From the NCBI GenBank assembly GCA_009885995.1, contig VFJQ01000083.1:1-48473 (forward strand): a DNA stretch of 48,473 bases. The letters are read 5' to 3'. The stretch's first letter is position 1. The number at the start of each line of letters is the position of its first letter. Below the pieces are notes generated by a model. It saw nothing but the letters and a program-made list of their open reading frames with translations. It made no database searches and was not told the DNA's origin. This stretch comes from Verrucomicrobiota bacterium. GTDB lineage: Bacteria; Verrucomicrobiota; Verrucomicrobiia; Chthoniobacterales; Chthoniobacteraceae. The position numbers and the translations under genes are program-made. Positions 22,346 through 31,920 of this stretch are shown here, one piece after another.

Positions 22346-22867
22346 ATGACTCCGCGTGCCATCCTCTCTGTCACCATCGCCGCCATCATCCCCGTGGCCT
22401 TCACCGGCTGCGAAACCGCACCCGGGTCGGGCGAAGGCATCTATGCCCAAAACGGCGCGGGTGCCGGGAGCGCCCTCGCGCGCGGTGCGATGGGCGGCGG
22501 GGGCGAAGGGCTCGTCGCGAGCGCCTCGGTCCACAATGTGGCGGCCGCAACCGTCGTCGTCCTCGCGAAGCGCCAGGCCAGCGAGCGCCAACGCAAGATC
22601 GCCGAGGAACGCGCGAAGAAATTTCAAGCCGCGCTGACACCGGCGAAGAAGGCGGAAATGAAAAAGAAGAAAGTCCGTTACATCGCCATCGATACCGTGA
22701 AAGACGAGCGCACCGTGCCGCAGGCGAAGAAGGACGTGATGATCTGGGACGTGGAGAGCCAGCAAATCGTCGGCAACAACGTGTATGACGTCGAGAGCAC
22801 GCCGCCGATCGGACAGACCGCGAAGTTCGAGACCTACGCGGCGGAATACGTCGGCACGGGCAGCTAG
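22346..22867 (+). CDS. Small predicted lipoprotein of unknown function
   Basis: I place the start at the ATG at 22346 (MTPRAILSVTIAAIIPVAFTGCE), giving 173 residues with a signal peptide and lipobox Cys22 (FTGC). Next come a Gly/Ala-rich region (GAGAGSALARGAMGGGGEG), a hydrophobic AATVVVLAK stretch, a highly basic helix (RQASERQRKIAEERAKKFQAALTPAKKAEMKKKKVRYIAI), and a C-terminal domain with KKDVMIWDVESQQIVGNNVYDVES. The last part resembles small repeated domains of secreted verrucomicrobial proteins, but I do not recognise a family. It is transcribed away from the GntR operon and 123 bases before sucC. Membrane attachment in the periplasm is expected. Confidence 0.8.
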   Translation: MTPRAILSVTIAAIIPVAFTGCETAPGSGEGIYAQNGAGAGSALARGAMGGGGEGLVASASVHNVAAATVVVLAKRQASERQRKIAEERAKKFQAALTPAKKAEMKKKKVRYIAIDTVKDERTVPQAKKDVMIWDVESQQIVGNNVYDVESTPPIGQTAKFETYAAEYVGTGS

Positions 22868-22990
22868 GGATCTCCGCCGGTTGAGAGTCGAGAGCCGCGC
22901 CATTCACTGCGGCGCTCGAACCACCAAACCGCGGCACTCAACCGTCAATCGCCTTCGGCTCTCTCCACTTCGCTCCGAATCTCAACTCAC

Positions 22991-24178
22991 ATGAACATCC
23001 ACGAATACCAAGCTCGCGAACTTTTCTCGGAATACGGCGTCGCCACACAGCCAGGCCGCGTCGCCACCACATCGGAGGAAGCCACGTCGGTGGCGGCTTC
23101 GCTCGGCGTGCCGAAGGTGATCGTCAAAGCGCAGATCCACGCGGGCGGGCGCGGTAAGGGGACATTCAAGAGCGGCTTCAAAGGCGGCGTGCATCTTGCC
23201 TCATCGCCCGCGGATGCAGGCACGCTCGCTGGGCAAATGCTCGGCCAGACGCTAGTCACACACCAGACCGGGCCGGACGGCAAACTCGTGGGCAAGGTCT
23301 TCGTCGGCGAGGCCGTGGACATCGCACGCGAACTCTACTTCGCCATCCTGCAAGACCGCGCGACGAGCGCTTACAGCATCATCGCCAGCACCGAAGGCGG
23401 CGTGAACATCGAGGAGGTGGCCGAGAAGACGCCGGAGAAGCTTCACAAAGTCCGCATCCACCCGACACTCGGCCTTCAAGGCTACCAGACGCGCAATCTC
23501 GCAGTCGCGCTCGGCCTGCGCGGACCGCTGATGACGCAAGCGACGAAGCTCTTCACTGCGCTCTTCAATCTCTTCCTCAAGTCCGACTGCTCGATGGTGG
23601 AAATCAACCCACTCGTCGTCACCACCGACGGCCGCCTTATGGCGCTCGATGCGAAGTTCAACTTCGACGACAACGCGCTCTTCCGTCACCCCGAGATCGT
23701 CGCGATGCGCGACAAGACCGAGGAAGATCCGCGCGAAGTCGCTGCGAGCGAGTTTTCGCTCAACTACATCGGCCTCGACGGAAACATCGCCTGCCTCGTC
23801 AACGGCGCCGGCCTCGCGATGGCCACGATGGACATCATCAAATACGCCGGTGGCGAACCGGCGAACTTTCTCGACGTCGGCGGCGGCGCGTCGAAGGAGC
23901 AAGTCACCGCGGCCTTCAAAATCATCCTCAGCGATCCGCAGGTAAAAGGCATCCTCGTGAACATCTTCGGCGGCATCATGGACTGCAATGTGATCGCCAC
24001 CGGGATCGTCGCCGCCGCAAAGGAAGTCTCGATCGGCATCCCGCTCGTCGTGCGCCTCGAAGGCAACAACGTCGCCGCCGGCAAGAAGACCCTCGCCGAG
24101 AGCGGCCTCGCCCTCATCAGCGCCGACACCCTCGCAGACGCGGCGCAGAAAGTCGTCGTCGCCGTGAAAGCGGCTTGA
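22991..24178 (+). CDS. sucC: Succinate-CoA ligase (ADP-forming), beta subunit
   Basis: The 395-residue protein has the full SucC layout. The N-terminal ATP-grasp domain starts [17 protein letters not shown], with [22 protein letters not shown] and [18 protein letters not shown]. The C-terminal CoA-ligase domain contains [47 protein letters not shown] and [10 protein letters not shown]. The length matches the family (about 390). It catalyses the substrate-level phosphorylation step of the TCA cycle as a complex with the alpha subunit SucD. No sucD follows: the next sequence is an IS110 remnant. sucD must lie elsewhere or was separated by a rearrangement. No Shine-Dalgarno sequence is visible before the ATG. 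Confidence 0.97.
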   Translation: MNIHEYQARELFSEYGVATQPGRVATTSEEATSVAASLGVPKVIVKAQIHAGGRGKGTFKSGFKGGVHLASSPADAGTLAGQMLGQTLVTHQTGPDGKLVGKVFVGEAVDIARELYFAILQDRATSAYSIIASTEGGVNIEEVAEKTPEKLHKVRIHPTLGLQGYQTRNLAVALGLRGPLMTQATKLFTALFNLFLKSDCSMVEINPLVVTTDGRLMALDAKFNFDDNALFRHPEIVAMRDKTEEDPREVAASEFSLNYIGLDGNIACLVNGAGLAMATMDIIKYAGGEPANFLDVGGGASKEQVTAAFKIILSDPQVKGILVNIFGGIMDCNVIATGIVAAAKEVSIGIPLVVRLEGNNVAAGKKTLAESGLALISADTLADAAQKVVVAVKAA

Positions 24179-24205
24179 TCAAATACCGCGCCGCCAAGTA
24201 AAAGG

Positions 24206-24405
24206 CAAGCGTCCTCCAGAGGCGTGCAGACGCTCCCCGGATTCGGACCGATCATGGCGTCGGTCATCGCCACGGGAGACCGAGGACATCGCCCGCTTTG
24301 CCGATGCCGGGCACCTGTGCGCCTACGCGGGGCTGGTGCCGAGCAAGCGCTCCCGCGGCGGGCACACCTGCCACGGCAAGCTGCTGTGGGCGGTCAACCC
24401 GCTCG
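24206..24405 (+). pseudogene. IS110-family transposase remnant (C-terminal part, frameshifted)
   Basis: In one frame the text reads VQTLPGFGPIMASVIAT, and after a frame shift near 24275 it continues ETEDIARFADAGHLCAYAGLVPSKRSRGGHTCHGKLLWA. Together these reproduce the Transposase_20 domain of IS110/IS1111-type transposases (L--IPG-GP--A--L--E-GDI-RF-----L-AYAGL-P). The N-terminal DEDD catalytic half is absent and the frame is broken, so this is a dead fragment. It sits 30 bases after sucC, where sucD is usually found. Confidence 0.8.
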
Positions 24406-24721
24406 CTGCGTTGGGCCTGATCCCTTCCTTTCCAAGCCCAACCCAGAGGAGGCGCTCCGACACGTGACTTGGAAAGGTAGGGCGCGGAATCGAAGAAGGA
24501 GCCGGGGCGGAGGCGGGCGGCTCAATCCCCACCGCGCCGCGCCCCGGATCGCGCGCTCACTCCGGACCGCTGGGGACTGCGGTCCCTACCTGTGTTCCCG
24601 GCCAAACTGAGCTACTACCGCCCTACCTCTTGACCGAGATTTTCCTCCACCTCTAAGAACTCCGGGTGTATCTGCGTTTCCTGTCTCATCCGAAGCGCAC
24701 TGCTCGTGGTGCGCGCCGCCT
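24406..24721. other. Intergenic stretch without a recognisable gene
   Basis: Between the IS110 remnant and the DUF4159 gene I see no credible reading frame. A GC-rich dyad, GGACCGCTGGGGACTGCGGTCC (arms GGACCGC and GCGGTCC, 24561-24583), lies in the middle. A promoter-like TTGACC with a weak downstream TAAGAA (18-base spacing) is present near 24632-24661 but is not convincing. Confidence 0.5.
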
Positions 24722-26035
24722 ATGAACGCCGTATCCGCTTCTCCCGATACTCCTCCCTCCCGATCCTTCATCGATGCCTTCATGACGTGGGCGAACCGGG
24801 CGCGTTACATGACGTTCTCGGCGCTGCTGCACCTCGTCATGGTGCTGCTGCTCGGCGGCACGGTGCTTTATAAGCAATACATCGAGCCGCCGGACTTCGC
24901 GGCGCCGCCGGGCGGACTGCTGACCGACGAGCAGGTGGCGACGCCGCAGCAGGACCAGGTGCAGATTCAGAAGACGGAGTTCGAGGTGAGCGCGACATCC
25001 TCGACGACGGCGGCGCCGGCGATGCAGATCGATGCGATCACCACGAGCGCGACCACGGCGAACAGCTTCGCCCTGAACACGATCAGCGCGCCGAACATCG
25101 CCATCAAACCGACCACAGCCGCGCCGACGGCGGTCTCGGCGCCGATGGTGAGCGGCAAGGGGCTGAGCAAAGGCCAGGCGTCGCGCATCGCGGGCTTCAC
25201 CGGCGGGTGGGCGAAGGGCGGCACGGCGGCGATGAGCCAGCCGCTCAAGAGCCGCGCGTTCGAGTTCACCGCCTATCTCGCGAAGTATTCCGGCGGCGAT
25301 TGGGACGCGACCGTGTGGCTCGACGGCGACACCGTGCGCGGCGGCAGCTTGCACAACCTGCTCTTCATCATCTCGAAGCTCTCGCACAAAAAGATCCACG
25401 CCGACCCCCAGCCGATCCCGCTCGATCTTGCGAGCAACGAGATCTTCGAGAAGAAGCCGCCGTTCATTTGGTTCACGGGTCATCGCGACTTCATCCTCAG
25501 CGACGCGGAGGTGAAGAACCTCGGCGAGTATCTGCGTTCGGGCGGCTGCATCTGGGGCGATAGCTCGCTGCCGGGCCAGCGCTCGCGGTTCGACATCGCT
25601 TTCCGCCGCGAGATGCTGCGCATCCTTCCCGAGATGAACAACAAGTGGGAGCCGCTCCCCGCGTCGCACCCGATCTACACGAATACCTACTACCAGGAGA
25701 TCAAGGGCGTGGTGCCGGGGATGAATTTCTACCGCGAGCCGATCTACGGGCTGAAGGGGTTCGCCGACGAGATCGCGATCATCTATACGGCGAATGACTA
25801 CGGCGACATGTGGCAGTTCGGGATCGATGAGAAGGGCGACTTCGATATGTCGCGCGACGAGAAGCGGCGCTTCGTGGCGATCAACGAACAGATGTGGCAC
25901 CGGCGAAACCTCTACTTCCGCAACGTCGAGCCGAAGGCGTTGATGGATACCTACAAGTTCGGCACGAACATCATCGTCCACCTGCTTACGCGCTGGGAAG
26001 CGAAGGTCCGCTTCGCCTCGCGCCCTACGCAGTAA
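24722..26035 (+). CDS. DUF4159 domain protein with N-terminal membrane anchor
   Basis: The 437-residue protein has a short cytoplasmic N-terminus, one transmembrane helix at about residues 30-50 (YMTFSALLHLVMVLLLGGTVLY) and a low-complexity Ala/Thr/Ser/Gln linker (about 55-165). The C-terminal domain (about 178-425) matches DUF4159: FEFTAYLAKYSGGDWDAT, HKKIHADPQPIPLDLASNEI, PPFIWFTGHRDFILSDAEVK, LRSGGCIWGDSSLPGQRSRFDIAFRREM. DUF4159 is a glutamine-amidotransferase-like fold found in exported proteins of the PVC group, often near MoxR/BatA-type gene clusters; its function is unknown. Here it is followed 19 bases later by an FG-GAP repeat protein, suggesting an operon. The start agrees with the membrane-anchor topology. 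Confidence 0.9.
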   Translation: MNAVSASPDTPPSRSFIDAFMTWANRARYMTFSALLHLVMVLLLGGTVLYKQYIEPPDFAAPPGGLLTDEQVATPQQDQVQIQKTEFEVSATSSTTAAPAMQIDAITTSATTANSFALNTISAPNIAIKPTTAAPTAVSAPMVSGKGLSKGQASRIAGFTGGWAKGGTAAMSQPLKSRAFEFTAYLAKYSGGDWDATVWLDGDTVRGGSLHNLLFIISKLSHKKIHADPQPIPLDLASNEIFEKKPPFIWFTGHRDFILSDAEVKNLGEYLRSGGCIWGDSSLPGQRSRFDIAFRREMLRILPEMNNKWEPLPASHPIYTNTYYQEIKGVVPGMNFYREPIYGLKGFADEIAIIYTANDYGDMWQFGIDEKGDFDMSRDEKRRFVAINEQMWHRRNLYFRNVEPKALMDTYKFGTNIIVHLLTRWEAKVRFASRPTQ

Positions 26036-26054
26036 CCCCCGACCGATCACCGCC

Positions 26055-27851
26055 ATGTTCCATCGAGCTTTCATCGCGAGCTGGGCCGTCCTGATGACGG
26101 CCGGCTTCGCGCAGACCCCCTCATCGCCCACCCCCGCTGCGGGCGGCAACGCGGTGCTCAACGGCAACTTCGCCAAGTTCACCGCCGCGGAGAATCTGTG
26201 GGACGGAGTCGATGCGCAGAACATCCTCTGCGGCAATGCCACCGGCGCCTACGCCGTGCTGGAGAACGGCAAGATCGGCAGCCTCGCCATGCCGATGACC
26301 GTCCACTTCGCCGACATGAACGGCGACAAGCTGCCGGACATCACAAGCTGCGATCCGATGGGCATCATGCGCGTGCATTTCAACAGCGGCACGCCGACCG
26401 AGCCGAAGTTTACGCACGCCGAGGTCGTCCCGATTTTTCCTCCGCAGGTGTCGAAGGACGACAAGTGGGACCGCGGCTGGTGGACGTGGCCGCACAGCAT
26501 CCCGAAGATCTCCCTCTTCGACTGGCGCAAGCGCGGCGTGCCCGACCTCGTCTTCGGCAACTACACCGGCGACATCGTGATGGTCGATAACACCGGCAGC
26601 GCCAGCGCGCCCATCTTTCCCCAGCCGACCAACTACGCCAAGGCCCGCGTGCCCATGGGCGAGAAGCCGTGGGGGAATCTCTTCGCGCCGTGCGTGTATG
26701 ACTGGAACAAGGACGGCAAGCCCGACCTGCTCATCGGCGAAGGCTCCTACTCAGCGAATGCCGTCTTCCTCCTGATCAATCAGTCGAGCGCGTCCGAGCC
26801 GAAGTTCGTGGACACCGAGCGCCACTACCTCTGCTACGGCGACGGTCGCGAGCAGCTCGCGCCGACGGTCGTGGACTTCAACGGCGACGGCGAGCCGGAC
26901 GTGCTCGTGGGCGACCGCCTCGGCACCGTGGGCGCCTACATCAACCCCGGCAAATGGAAGCCCGGCACCGAGCTGCCGCTTTACCAGATGATCACCTTCG
27001 GCAACGCCCGCAACGTCGGCACCGGCGTCGCGCCGCACGCGTGCGACTACAATGGCGACGGCCTCTTCGACCTCCTGCTCGGCAAGGCGAACGGGCGCAT
27101 CGCCATCGCGCTGAATACCGGGAGCAAGACCGAGCCGAAATTCGGTCCGGCGACGGACATCAAGGGCACGAACCTTTGGACCAACGACCTCCGCGCCCCG
27201 GCGAACTGGACGATCGATCCCGGCGCCCGGCGCGGCAATCTCTACGCCTACACGTCCGTGCAAGACACGCCGAGCCCCGGCGGCGGCAAGGTGCTCAAGT
27301 CGGGTTATTCCCCGTCGCCAAACAAGGTCATCAAGATGGTGCCGCTCGTCGTCGATGGCGCCGACTCCGTGGATTTCTTCCGCTACTGGTGGGACGAGTG
27401 GTATCCCATGCCCGCCGACTGGGCCGCCGCCAGCCGTGTCACCGATTCCTTCCTCATGCGGCAGAACCTCACGCCGCTGAAAGTCGGCTCGACCTATCAG
27501 CTCAGCTTCAAGGTCAAAGGCGCCGGCATTCGTAACGGGCAGGTCACCGTCGCCTACCTCGGTGCGAACGAGAACACGCCCACCAAGTTCGCCTCCAACA
27601 CCGGCGGTCGCGGCTCCAAAGCGGTGAAGGACGAAGCTCACGAGGAGATTTTCGAGGAGGAGAAGTTCAGCAGCAGCGCGCAGTGGAAAACCGTCGAGAA
27701 GACCTTCTCGGTTCGCTTCCGGGACAAGGCGATCAAGGCGCTCGACGTGACCACGCTCGCGATCATCGAGTTCAAGTTCGAGCTCGAGCAATACGTCGGC
27801 ACCTGCGAGATCGCCGACGTGCAACTCGTCGCCAAGCCCGCGGTGCGCTAG
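26055..27851 (+). CDS. Secreted FG-GAP/VCBS repeat protein
   Basis: The 598-residue protein has a signal peptide (MFHRAFIASWAVLMTAGFAQ). Its FG-GAP/VCBS-type repeats contain D-x-N-x-D-like calcium-binding loops: DMNGDKLPDI, DWRKRGVPDLVFGNYTGDIV, DWNKDGKPDLLIGEGSY, DFNGDGEPDVLVGDRLG and DYNGDGLFDLLLGKANG. These repeats form a beta-propeller over about residues 75-360. The C-terminal ~150 residues (TDSFLMRQNLTPLKVGSTYQ, LSFKVKGAGIRNGQVTVAYLG) look like a beta-sandwich carbohydrate-binding-type domain. It is probably extracellular or outer-surface and involved in adhesion or polymer binding. It forms a likely operon with the DUF4159 gene. Its TAG stop overlaps the stop of the convergent sensor kinase. 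Confidence 0.88.
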   Translation: MFHRAFIASWAVLMTAGFAQTPSSPTPAAGGNAVLNGNFAKFTAAENLWDGVDAQNILCGNATGAYAVLENGKIGSLAMPMTVHFADMNGDKLPDITSCDPMGIMRVHFNSGTPTEPKFTHAEVVPIFPPQVSKDDKWDRGWWTWPHSIPKISLFDWRKRGVPDLVFGNYTGDIVMVDNTGSASAPIFPQPTNYAKARVPMGEKPWGNLFAPCVYDWNKDGKPDLLIGEGSYSANAVFLLINQSSASEPKFVDTERHYLCYGDGREQLAPTVVDFNGDGEPDVLVGDRLGTVGAYINPGKWKPGTELPLYQMITFGNARNVGTGVAPHACDYNGDGLFDLLLGKANGRIAIALNTGSKTEPKFGPATDIKGTNLWTNDLRAPANWTIDPGARRGNLYAYTSVQDTPSPGGGKVLKSGYSPSPNKVIKMVPLVVDGADSVDFFRYWWDEWYPMPADWAAASRVTDSFLMRQNLTPLKVGSTYQLSFKVKGAGIRNGQVTVAYLGANENTPTKFASNTGGRGSKAVKDEAHEEIFEEEKFSSSAQWKTVEKTFSVRFRDKAIKALDVTTLAIIEFKFELEQYVGTCEIADVQLVAKPAVR

Positions 27852-30800
27852 GGAGCGAGCGGCAGTGCCTCGTCGATCACGCGGAAGAACTCGCGCAGCT
27901 TGTAGGGCTTGGTGAGGTAGCCGGAGGCGCCGAGGTTGAGCAGTTCCTCGACGCGGTCGCCCATCGCATCGGCGCTGACCATGAGGACGGGGATCCCGGC
28001 GAGTTGGGGATCGGCCTTGAGGCGGCGCAGAACTTCGTCGCCGCTCATGTCGGGGAGGTTCAAATCGAGGAGGATGATGTCGGGCCGATGCTCGCGGGCG
28101 AGGTCGAGGGCGAGGCCCCCTTGCATGGCGCTGATGAGCTGGAAGCCGGGGCGGGTATTGAGGATGCGCTCGACGAGCCGAAGGTTGAGATCCTGATCTT
28201 CGATGTAGAGGATTTTTCGGAGAACGGCAGCGGATTCGGGGGCACGGGCGATGGGAGCTGCGGGCGCCGGTTCGTCCTCCATGGCGGGGACGTGCGCGGC
28301 GGGCAGGTCGATCCAGAAGATGCTGCCTTCGCCGACGGTGGATGCGACGCCGAGCGAGCCGCCCAGCGCGGCGATGATGCGCTGCGAGAGCGCGAGGCCG
28401 AGGCCGGTCCCTTCCACGCCGGAGGTCTCGGCGCCGAGCCGCTCGAAGGGCACGAAGAGCCGGTCGAGCTTTTCCGGGGCGATGCCCGGGCCGGTATCGG
28501 TGATGCTGACGCGGTGCATTTCGCCCTGGGGCGAGCACGCGACGTGGACGCTGCCCTCCGGGCGATTGTATTTCACCGCGTTGGAAAGCAGGTTCATCAG
28601 CACCTGCTTGAGCCGCTGGCGATCCGCCATGACGTGGAGCGGGCGGTCGCCGCGGGAGTCGGCGTGGAGATCGATCCTCTGCCGCTCAGCCATCGGTGCG
28701 AGGAGCCGGGTGACCTCCTGCACGAACGAGACGAGATCGATCGTCTCCGAGGAAAGCGTGAGGCGACCGGTCTCGATGCGGGCGATGTCGAGCACCTCGT
28801 TGATGAGCGCGAGCAGGTTCTGCCCGGCGCGCGAAATGTGCGTGATGCTCTCGGTCTGGCTCGGCGTCGGGTGGTCGATTTCGAGGAGCTGCGTGAAGCC
28901 GAGGATGGCGTTGAGCGGAGTGCGCAACTCGTGGCTCATGCGCGAGAGGAATTCGCTCTTCGCCCGGTTGGCGCTCTCGGCTTGCGCCTGCGCAGCGCGG
29001 ATGCGCTCCTCGGAACGCGCGCGCTCGATCGATGCGGTGAGCACGTTGGAGATGGATTGGAGGAAGTTCACGTCGTCTTGCGTGAAGGCGCGCCGATCGA
29101 GAGTCATCGCGATCAGGACGCCGATCGGGCGCTCGCTCGATTCGATGACGACGCTGACTCCGCTGGTGACGCCGGCCCGGACGACGCCTGGCGATGGGGT
29201 GAAGCGCAGCTCGGTGGCGAGATCTTCGACGATGACGGGCACCCCGACCTCGAGCGTGTAGCCGGACTGGGAGGCTCTGCCCAAGCCCGCCGGAAAAGGG
29301 GTCGCGTCGGGCCAGCCGGCATCGGCGATGGGCAGGAGCTGCGAACCGTCGCGCGTTAATTCGACGATGGAGACGAGATCGACGTGGAGCGTCTCGTGGA
29401 CGAGCTGCGCCGCCCTGTCCAGCAGCTCGTTCAGCCCGATCCCCGCGAGCGCTTGCTGGCCGAGTTGCGCGACGATCTCGGTCTGCAACGCGCGCTCCTG
29501 GATGACGTCGTTGGCTTGCGCGAGCTCCGCCGTGCGCTCGGCCACGCGGCCCTCGAGGCTTTCCTGCGCCCGCGAGAGTTCCTGCTCCGCGAGCCGCTGC
29601 GCAGTCACGTCGGCGAGGAAGCCCACCATGCGGCCGATCTGGCCGAGGCGGTCGATGAAGAAGTAGCCCTTTGCTTCGATATGCACGATGCCGCCGCCCT
29701 TATGCACCGCACGGAAGCCGTGGCGGAAAGGTTCGCGCGTGGCGGTGACGCGCTGCACTTCCGCGTCGAACGCCGGGAGATCCTCCGGGTGGAGCAGGGC
29801 ACGCAGGCGGTCGAGGCCGCCCGCCATTTCCGCGCTGGTGTAGCCGAGGAGCTGCGCGAGGTCGCCGGCGTAGGTGATTTCGTTGGTGATCGAGTTCCAA
29901 TCGAAGAGCACCTGGCCGCTGGCGCGGATGGCGGCGTCGTAGCGGTTCGCCCATTCGATGCGGGCGACTTCTTCGCGTTTCCGGTCGCTGATGTCGCGGA
30001 TGATCGTGGACAGGAAGTCCAGGTCGCCGTGCGCATTGCGGTGGGAGATGATGACTTGGGAGACGGGAATCTCGCGCTGATCGACCGTGAGCAGCGCGGT
30101 CTCGCCGGTCCACGTGCCCTCTCGGACGGCTGTGGGCATCCCGTGCTCGATGATGATTTCCGCGGCCCACGCGGGGTGAATCTCGCCGATGTGGACGCCA
30201 GCGATCGGCCGGTCAGCCGGCCAGTCGAGGAGTTCGCGGCCCGCGGCGTTGACGTAGTGGATGAGGCCGCCCGCTGAGGACATGCCGACGAAGTCGCTCG
30301 TGCTTTCGAGGATCTTCGTGAAGCGCGCGTGGGCATCCTCGACGCGCTTGCGCTGGCTGATGTCGCGCATCGCCCCGAGCACGCCCACCACCACGCCGCG
30401 CGTGTCGCGCATGAAACAGGCGCGATCTTCCACGTAGGCGTAGCTGCCATCGCGCTTGCGGAAGCGATACTCGCTGGTGACGTCGTTGCGCCGCGTGTTC
30501 ACGGCGGCGGCGAAGGCTTGCAGAACCCGGCTCAGATCCGCGGGATGCACGCGCTGCTGCCACCACGCCTGCGATGCGGCGCGCGGGCCGGGCACATCGC
30601 CAAGGATCTCGGTAAAGGCGGCATTGTGAACCACTCGATCCGTGCGCGCGTCCCAGCTCCACACCCAGTCCCGTGTCGCGAGGCCGAGCACGCGCACCTG
30701 CTCCTCGATTTCGCGCCGGACATTGTCCACATCGCGCCGCTCGGTCGCATCGTAGCTGAAGCCGATGTAGCCGAGGAAGGTGCCTGCTTCGTCGAGCACC

Positions 30801-31126
30801 GGCTGGCCGCGATCGAGGATCCAGCGATAGACGCCGTCCTTGCGCCGCAGCCGGTATTCCATCTCGAATGGGCGGCGCGCTTCGCGAGCGACGCGGTAAT
30901 CCGCGAGGTATTTGTCACGGTCGGCGGGATGCACCATGTCGAGCCAGCCGAGGCCGACTTCGTGGGTCATCGAGCGGCCGGTGAACTCAAGCGCCGCACG
31001 GTTGATATAGACGAGGTGGCCGTTGGCGTTGTCGAACCACACCATGCTCGGGAATTCATCGAGCATCCGTCGATCGACACGGAAACTCGCGGGGGAGATG
31101 ATGTCGGGCAGCGGGTTTCCAGCCAT
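27848..31126 (-). CDS. Cytosolic hybrid histidine kinase: four PAS, GAF, HisKA, HATPase, receiver
   Basis: I place the start at 31126 (MAGNPLPDI), giving 1092 residues; upstream codons are Arg/Pro-rich and unlikely. Four PAS/PAC modules occupy about residues 20-520 (MVWFDNANGHLVYINRAALE; WVWSWDARTDRVVHNAAF; ILESTSDFVGMSSAGGLIHY; QVLFDWNSITNEITYAGDL). A coiled linker (LSRAQESLEGRVAERTAEL) and a GAF domain (LLDRAAQLVHETLHVDLVSI) follow. The HisKA phospho-acceptor box is MSHELRTPLNAILGF. The HATPase boxes are NLLSNAVKYN, DTGPGIAPEKL and GTGLGLALSQRI. The C-terminal receiver contains LYIEDQDLNLRL, ILLDLNLPDMSGDE and TKPY. No transmembrane helix is seen, so it should sense intracellular signals, perhaps redox or small ligands. 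No separate response regulator gene lies next to it; the output partner is unknown. Confidence 0.95.
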   Translation of the reverse strand: MAGNPLPDIISPASFRVDRRMLDEFPSMVWFDNANGHLVYINRAALEFTGRSMTHEVGLGWLDMVHPADRDKYLADYRVAREARRPFEMEYRLRRKDGVYRWILDRGQPVLDEAGTFLGYIGFSYDATERRDVDNVRREIEEQVRVLGLATRDWVWSWDARTDRVVHNAAFTEILGDVPGPRAASQAWWQQRVHPADLSRVLQAFAAAVNTRRNDVTSEYRFRKRDGSYAYVEDRACFMRDTRGVVVGVLGAMRDISQRKRVEDAHARFTKILESTSDFVGMSSAGGLIHYVNAAGRELLDWPADRPIAGVHIGEIHPAWAAEIIIEHGMPTAVREGTWTGETALLTVDQREIPVSQVIISHRNAHGDLDFLSTIIRDISDRKREEVARIEWANRYDAAIRASGQVLFDWNSITNEITYAGDLAQLLGYTSAEMAGGLDRLRALLHPEDLPAFDAEVQRVTATREPFRHGFRAVHKGGGIVHIEAKGYFFIDRLGQIGRMVGFLADVTAQRLAEQELSRAQESLEGRVAERTAELAQANDVIQERALQTEIVAQLGQQALAGIGLNELLDRAAQLVHETLHVDLVSIVELTRDGSQLLPIADAGWPDATPFPAGLGRASQSGYTLEVGVPVIVEDLATELRFTPSPGVVRAGVTSGVSVVIESSERPIGVLIAMTLDRRAFTQDDVNFLQSISNVLTASIERARSEERIRAAQAQAESANRAKSEFLSRMSHELRTPLNAILGFTQLLEIDHPTPSQTESITHISRAGQNLLALINEVLDIARIETGRLTLSSETIDLVSFVQEVTRLLAPMAERQRIDLHADSRGDRPLHVMADRQRLKQVLMNLLSNAVKYNRPEGSVHVACSPQGEMHRVSITDTGPGIAPEKLDRLFVPFERLGAETSGVEGTGLGLALSQRIIAALGGSLGVASTVGEGSIFWIDLPAAHVPAMEDEPAPAAPIARAPESAAVLRKILYIEDQDLNLRLVERILNTRPGFQLISAMQGGLALDLAREHRPDIILLDLNLPDMSGDEVLRRLKADPQLAGIPVLMVSADAMGDRVEELLNLGASGYLTKPYKLREFFRVIDEALPLAP

Positions 31127-31365
31127 GGTCACCGACGCGGGCAGGCAGGGGCCGAGGTCTCGCGAATGCGACGGCTGAGGCGGGGAGCGATGCGGACGAT
31201 CAAAGCGGCCATCTTGGAGCACTCAATGTGTGCATGAAGCGCGCGCGCGGGAAAGGTCCAACTCCTGGGAGTGGGAAGATTGCGGGTGATCCAGCATCGC
31301 CGTGCGGGGAATGGGCTTGTCATCGCGCGGTCCTGCGCTTTCCTCCGCGCCTCGCCGCCGCTTTC

Positions 31366-31920
31366 ATGATCTACACGCTCACGCTCGAAACCGCCCTGCT
31401 CATCGTCGGCTGCGTCCTCATTCTTTCGCATGGGTTTGCCATGCTCCAGCCAGCCCCGGTCCAGTCGTGGCTGAAAGCGTTCCCGCGCTCGCCTTTCTGG
31501 GGCGCGACGCTGCTCGTGGCTGCGGCGGCGTGGTTCTGGTGGCTGGCCGTGACGATGGATCTGCACGAGTTCTCGACCTGGCGTCCGCTGCTGAAGATCG
31601 GCACCCCCATCGCTGCTTATCTCACGTGGCGATATGTGCCGGAATTTCTCGCCGTGCGCTCGCTCGGGATGCTCGTGCTCCTCGGTGCCGAGGCATTGCT
31701 CGAAGCGGCGTGGATGCGCCCGGAGGCATCGCGCCTTTGGCTCGTGAGCTTGGTTTATGTGTGGCTTACCGCGGCGCTGTTTTGGGTCGGAATGCCCTAC
31801 ACGCTCCGTGATCAGATCGGCTGGGCGACGGCTGACCCACGCCGCTGGAAAGCATTGACGCTGGGTGGAGCCGCCTACGGCGTGCTGCTGCTCAGCCTTG
31901 GCCTGACACTACGTCGCTGA
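31366..31920 (+). CDS. Small integral membrane protein of unknown function
   Basis: The start at 31366 (MIYTLTLETALLIVGCVLIL) gives 184 residues; the longer frame upstream is Arg/Pro-rich and lacks a plausible start. About five to six hydrophobic helices are visible: TLETALLIVGCVLILSHGFA, FWGATLLVAAAAWFWWLAV, LLKIGTPIAAYLTW, LGMLVLLGAEALLEAAW, WLVSLVYVWLTAALFWVGM and LTLGGAAYGVLLLSLGLTL. Aromatic residues are frequent at helix ends. I do not recognise a family. It converges on the PilC-like gene, with the 3' ends overlapping by 29 bases, which is unusual but compatible with both being expressed. Confidence 0.8.
   Translation: MIYTLTLETALLIVGCVLILSHGFAMLQPAPVQSWLKAFPRSPFWGATLLVAAAAWFWWLAVTMDLHEFSTWRPLLKIGTPIAAYLTWRYVPEFLAVRSLGMLVLLGAEALLEAAWMRPEASRLWLVSLVYVWLTAALFWVGMPYTLRDQIGWATADPRRWKALTLGGAAYGVLLLSLGLTLRR

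Noticed and set aside
24632..24661. Sigma-70 promoter before the DUF4159 gene
   Set aside because: TTGACC with an 18-base spacing to TAAGAA is a weak match that can arise by chance in this region.
26751..28538. 595-codon minus-strand frame antisense to the FG-GAP protein and overlapping the kinase
   Set aside because: Both overlapped genes have clear domains; this frame is Arg/Ala/His-rich shadow translation.
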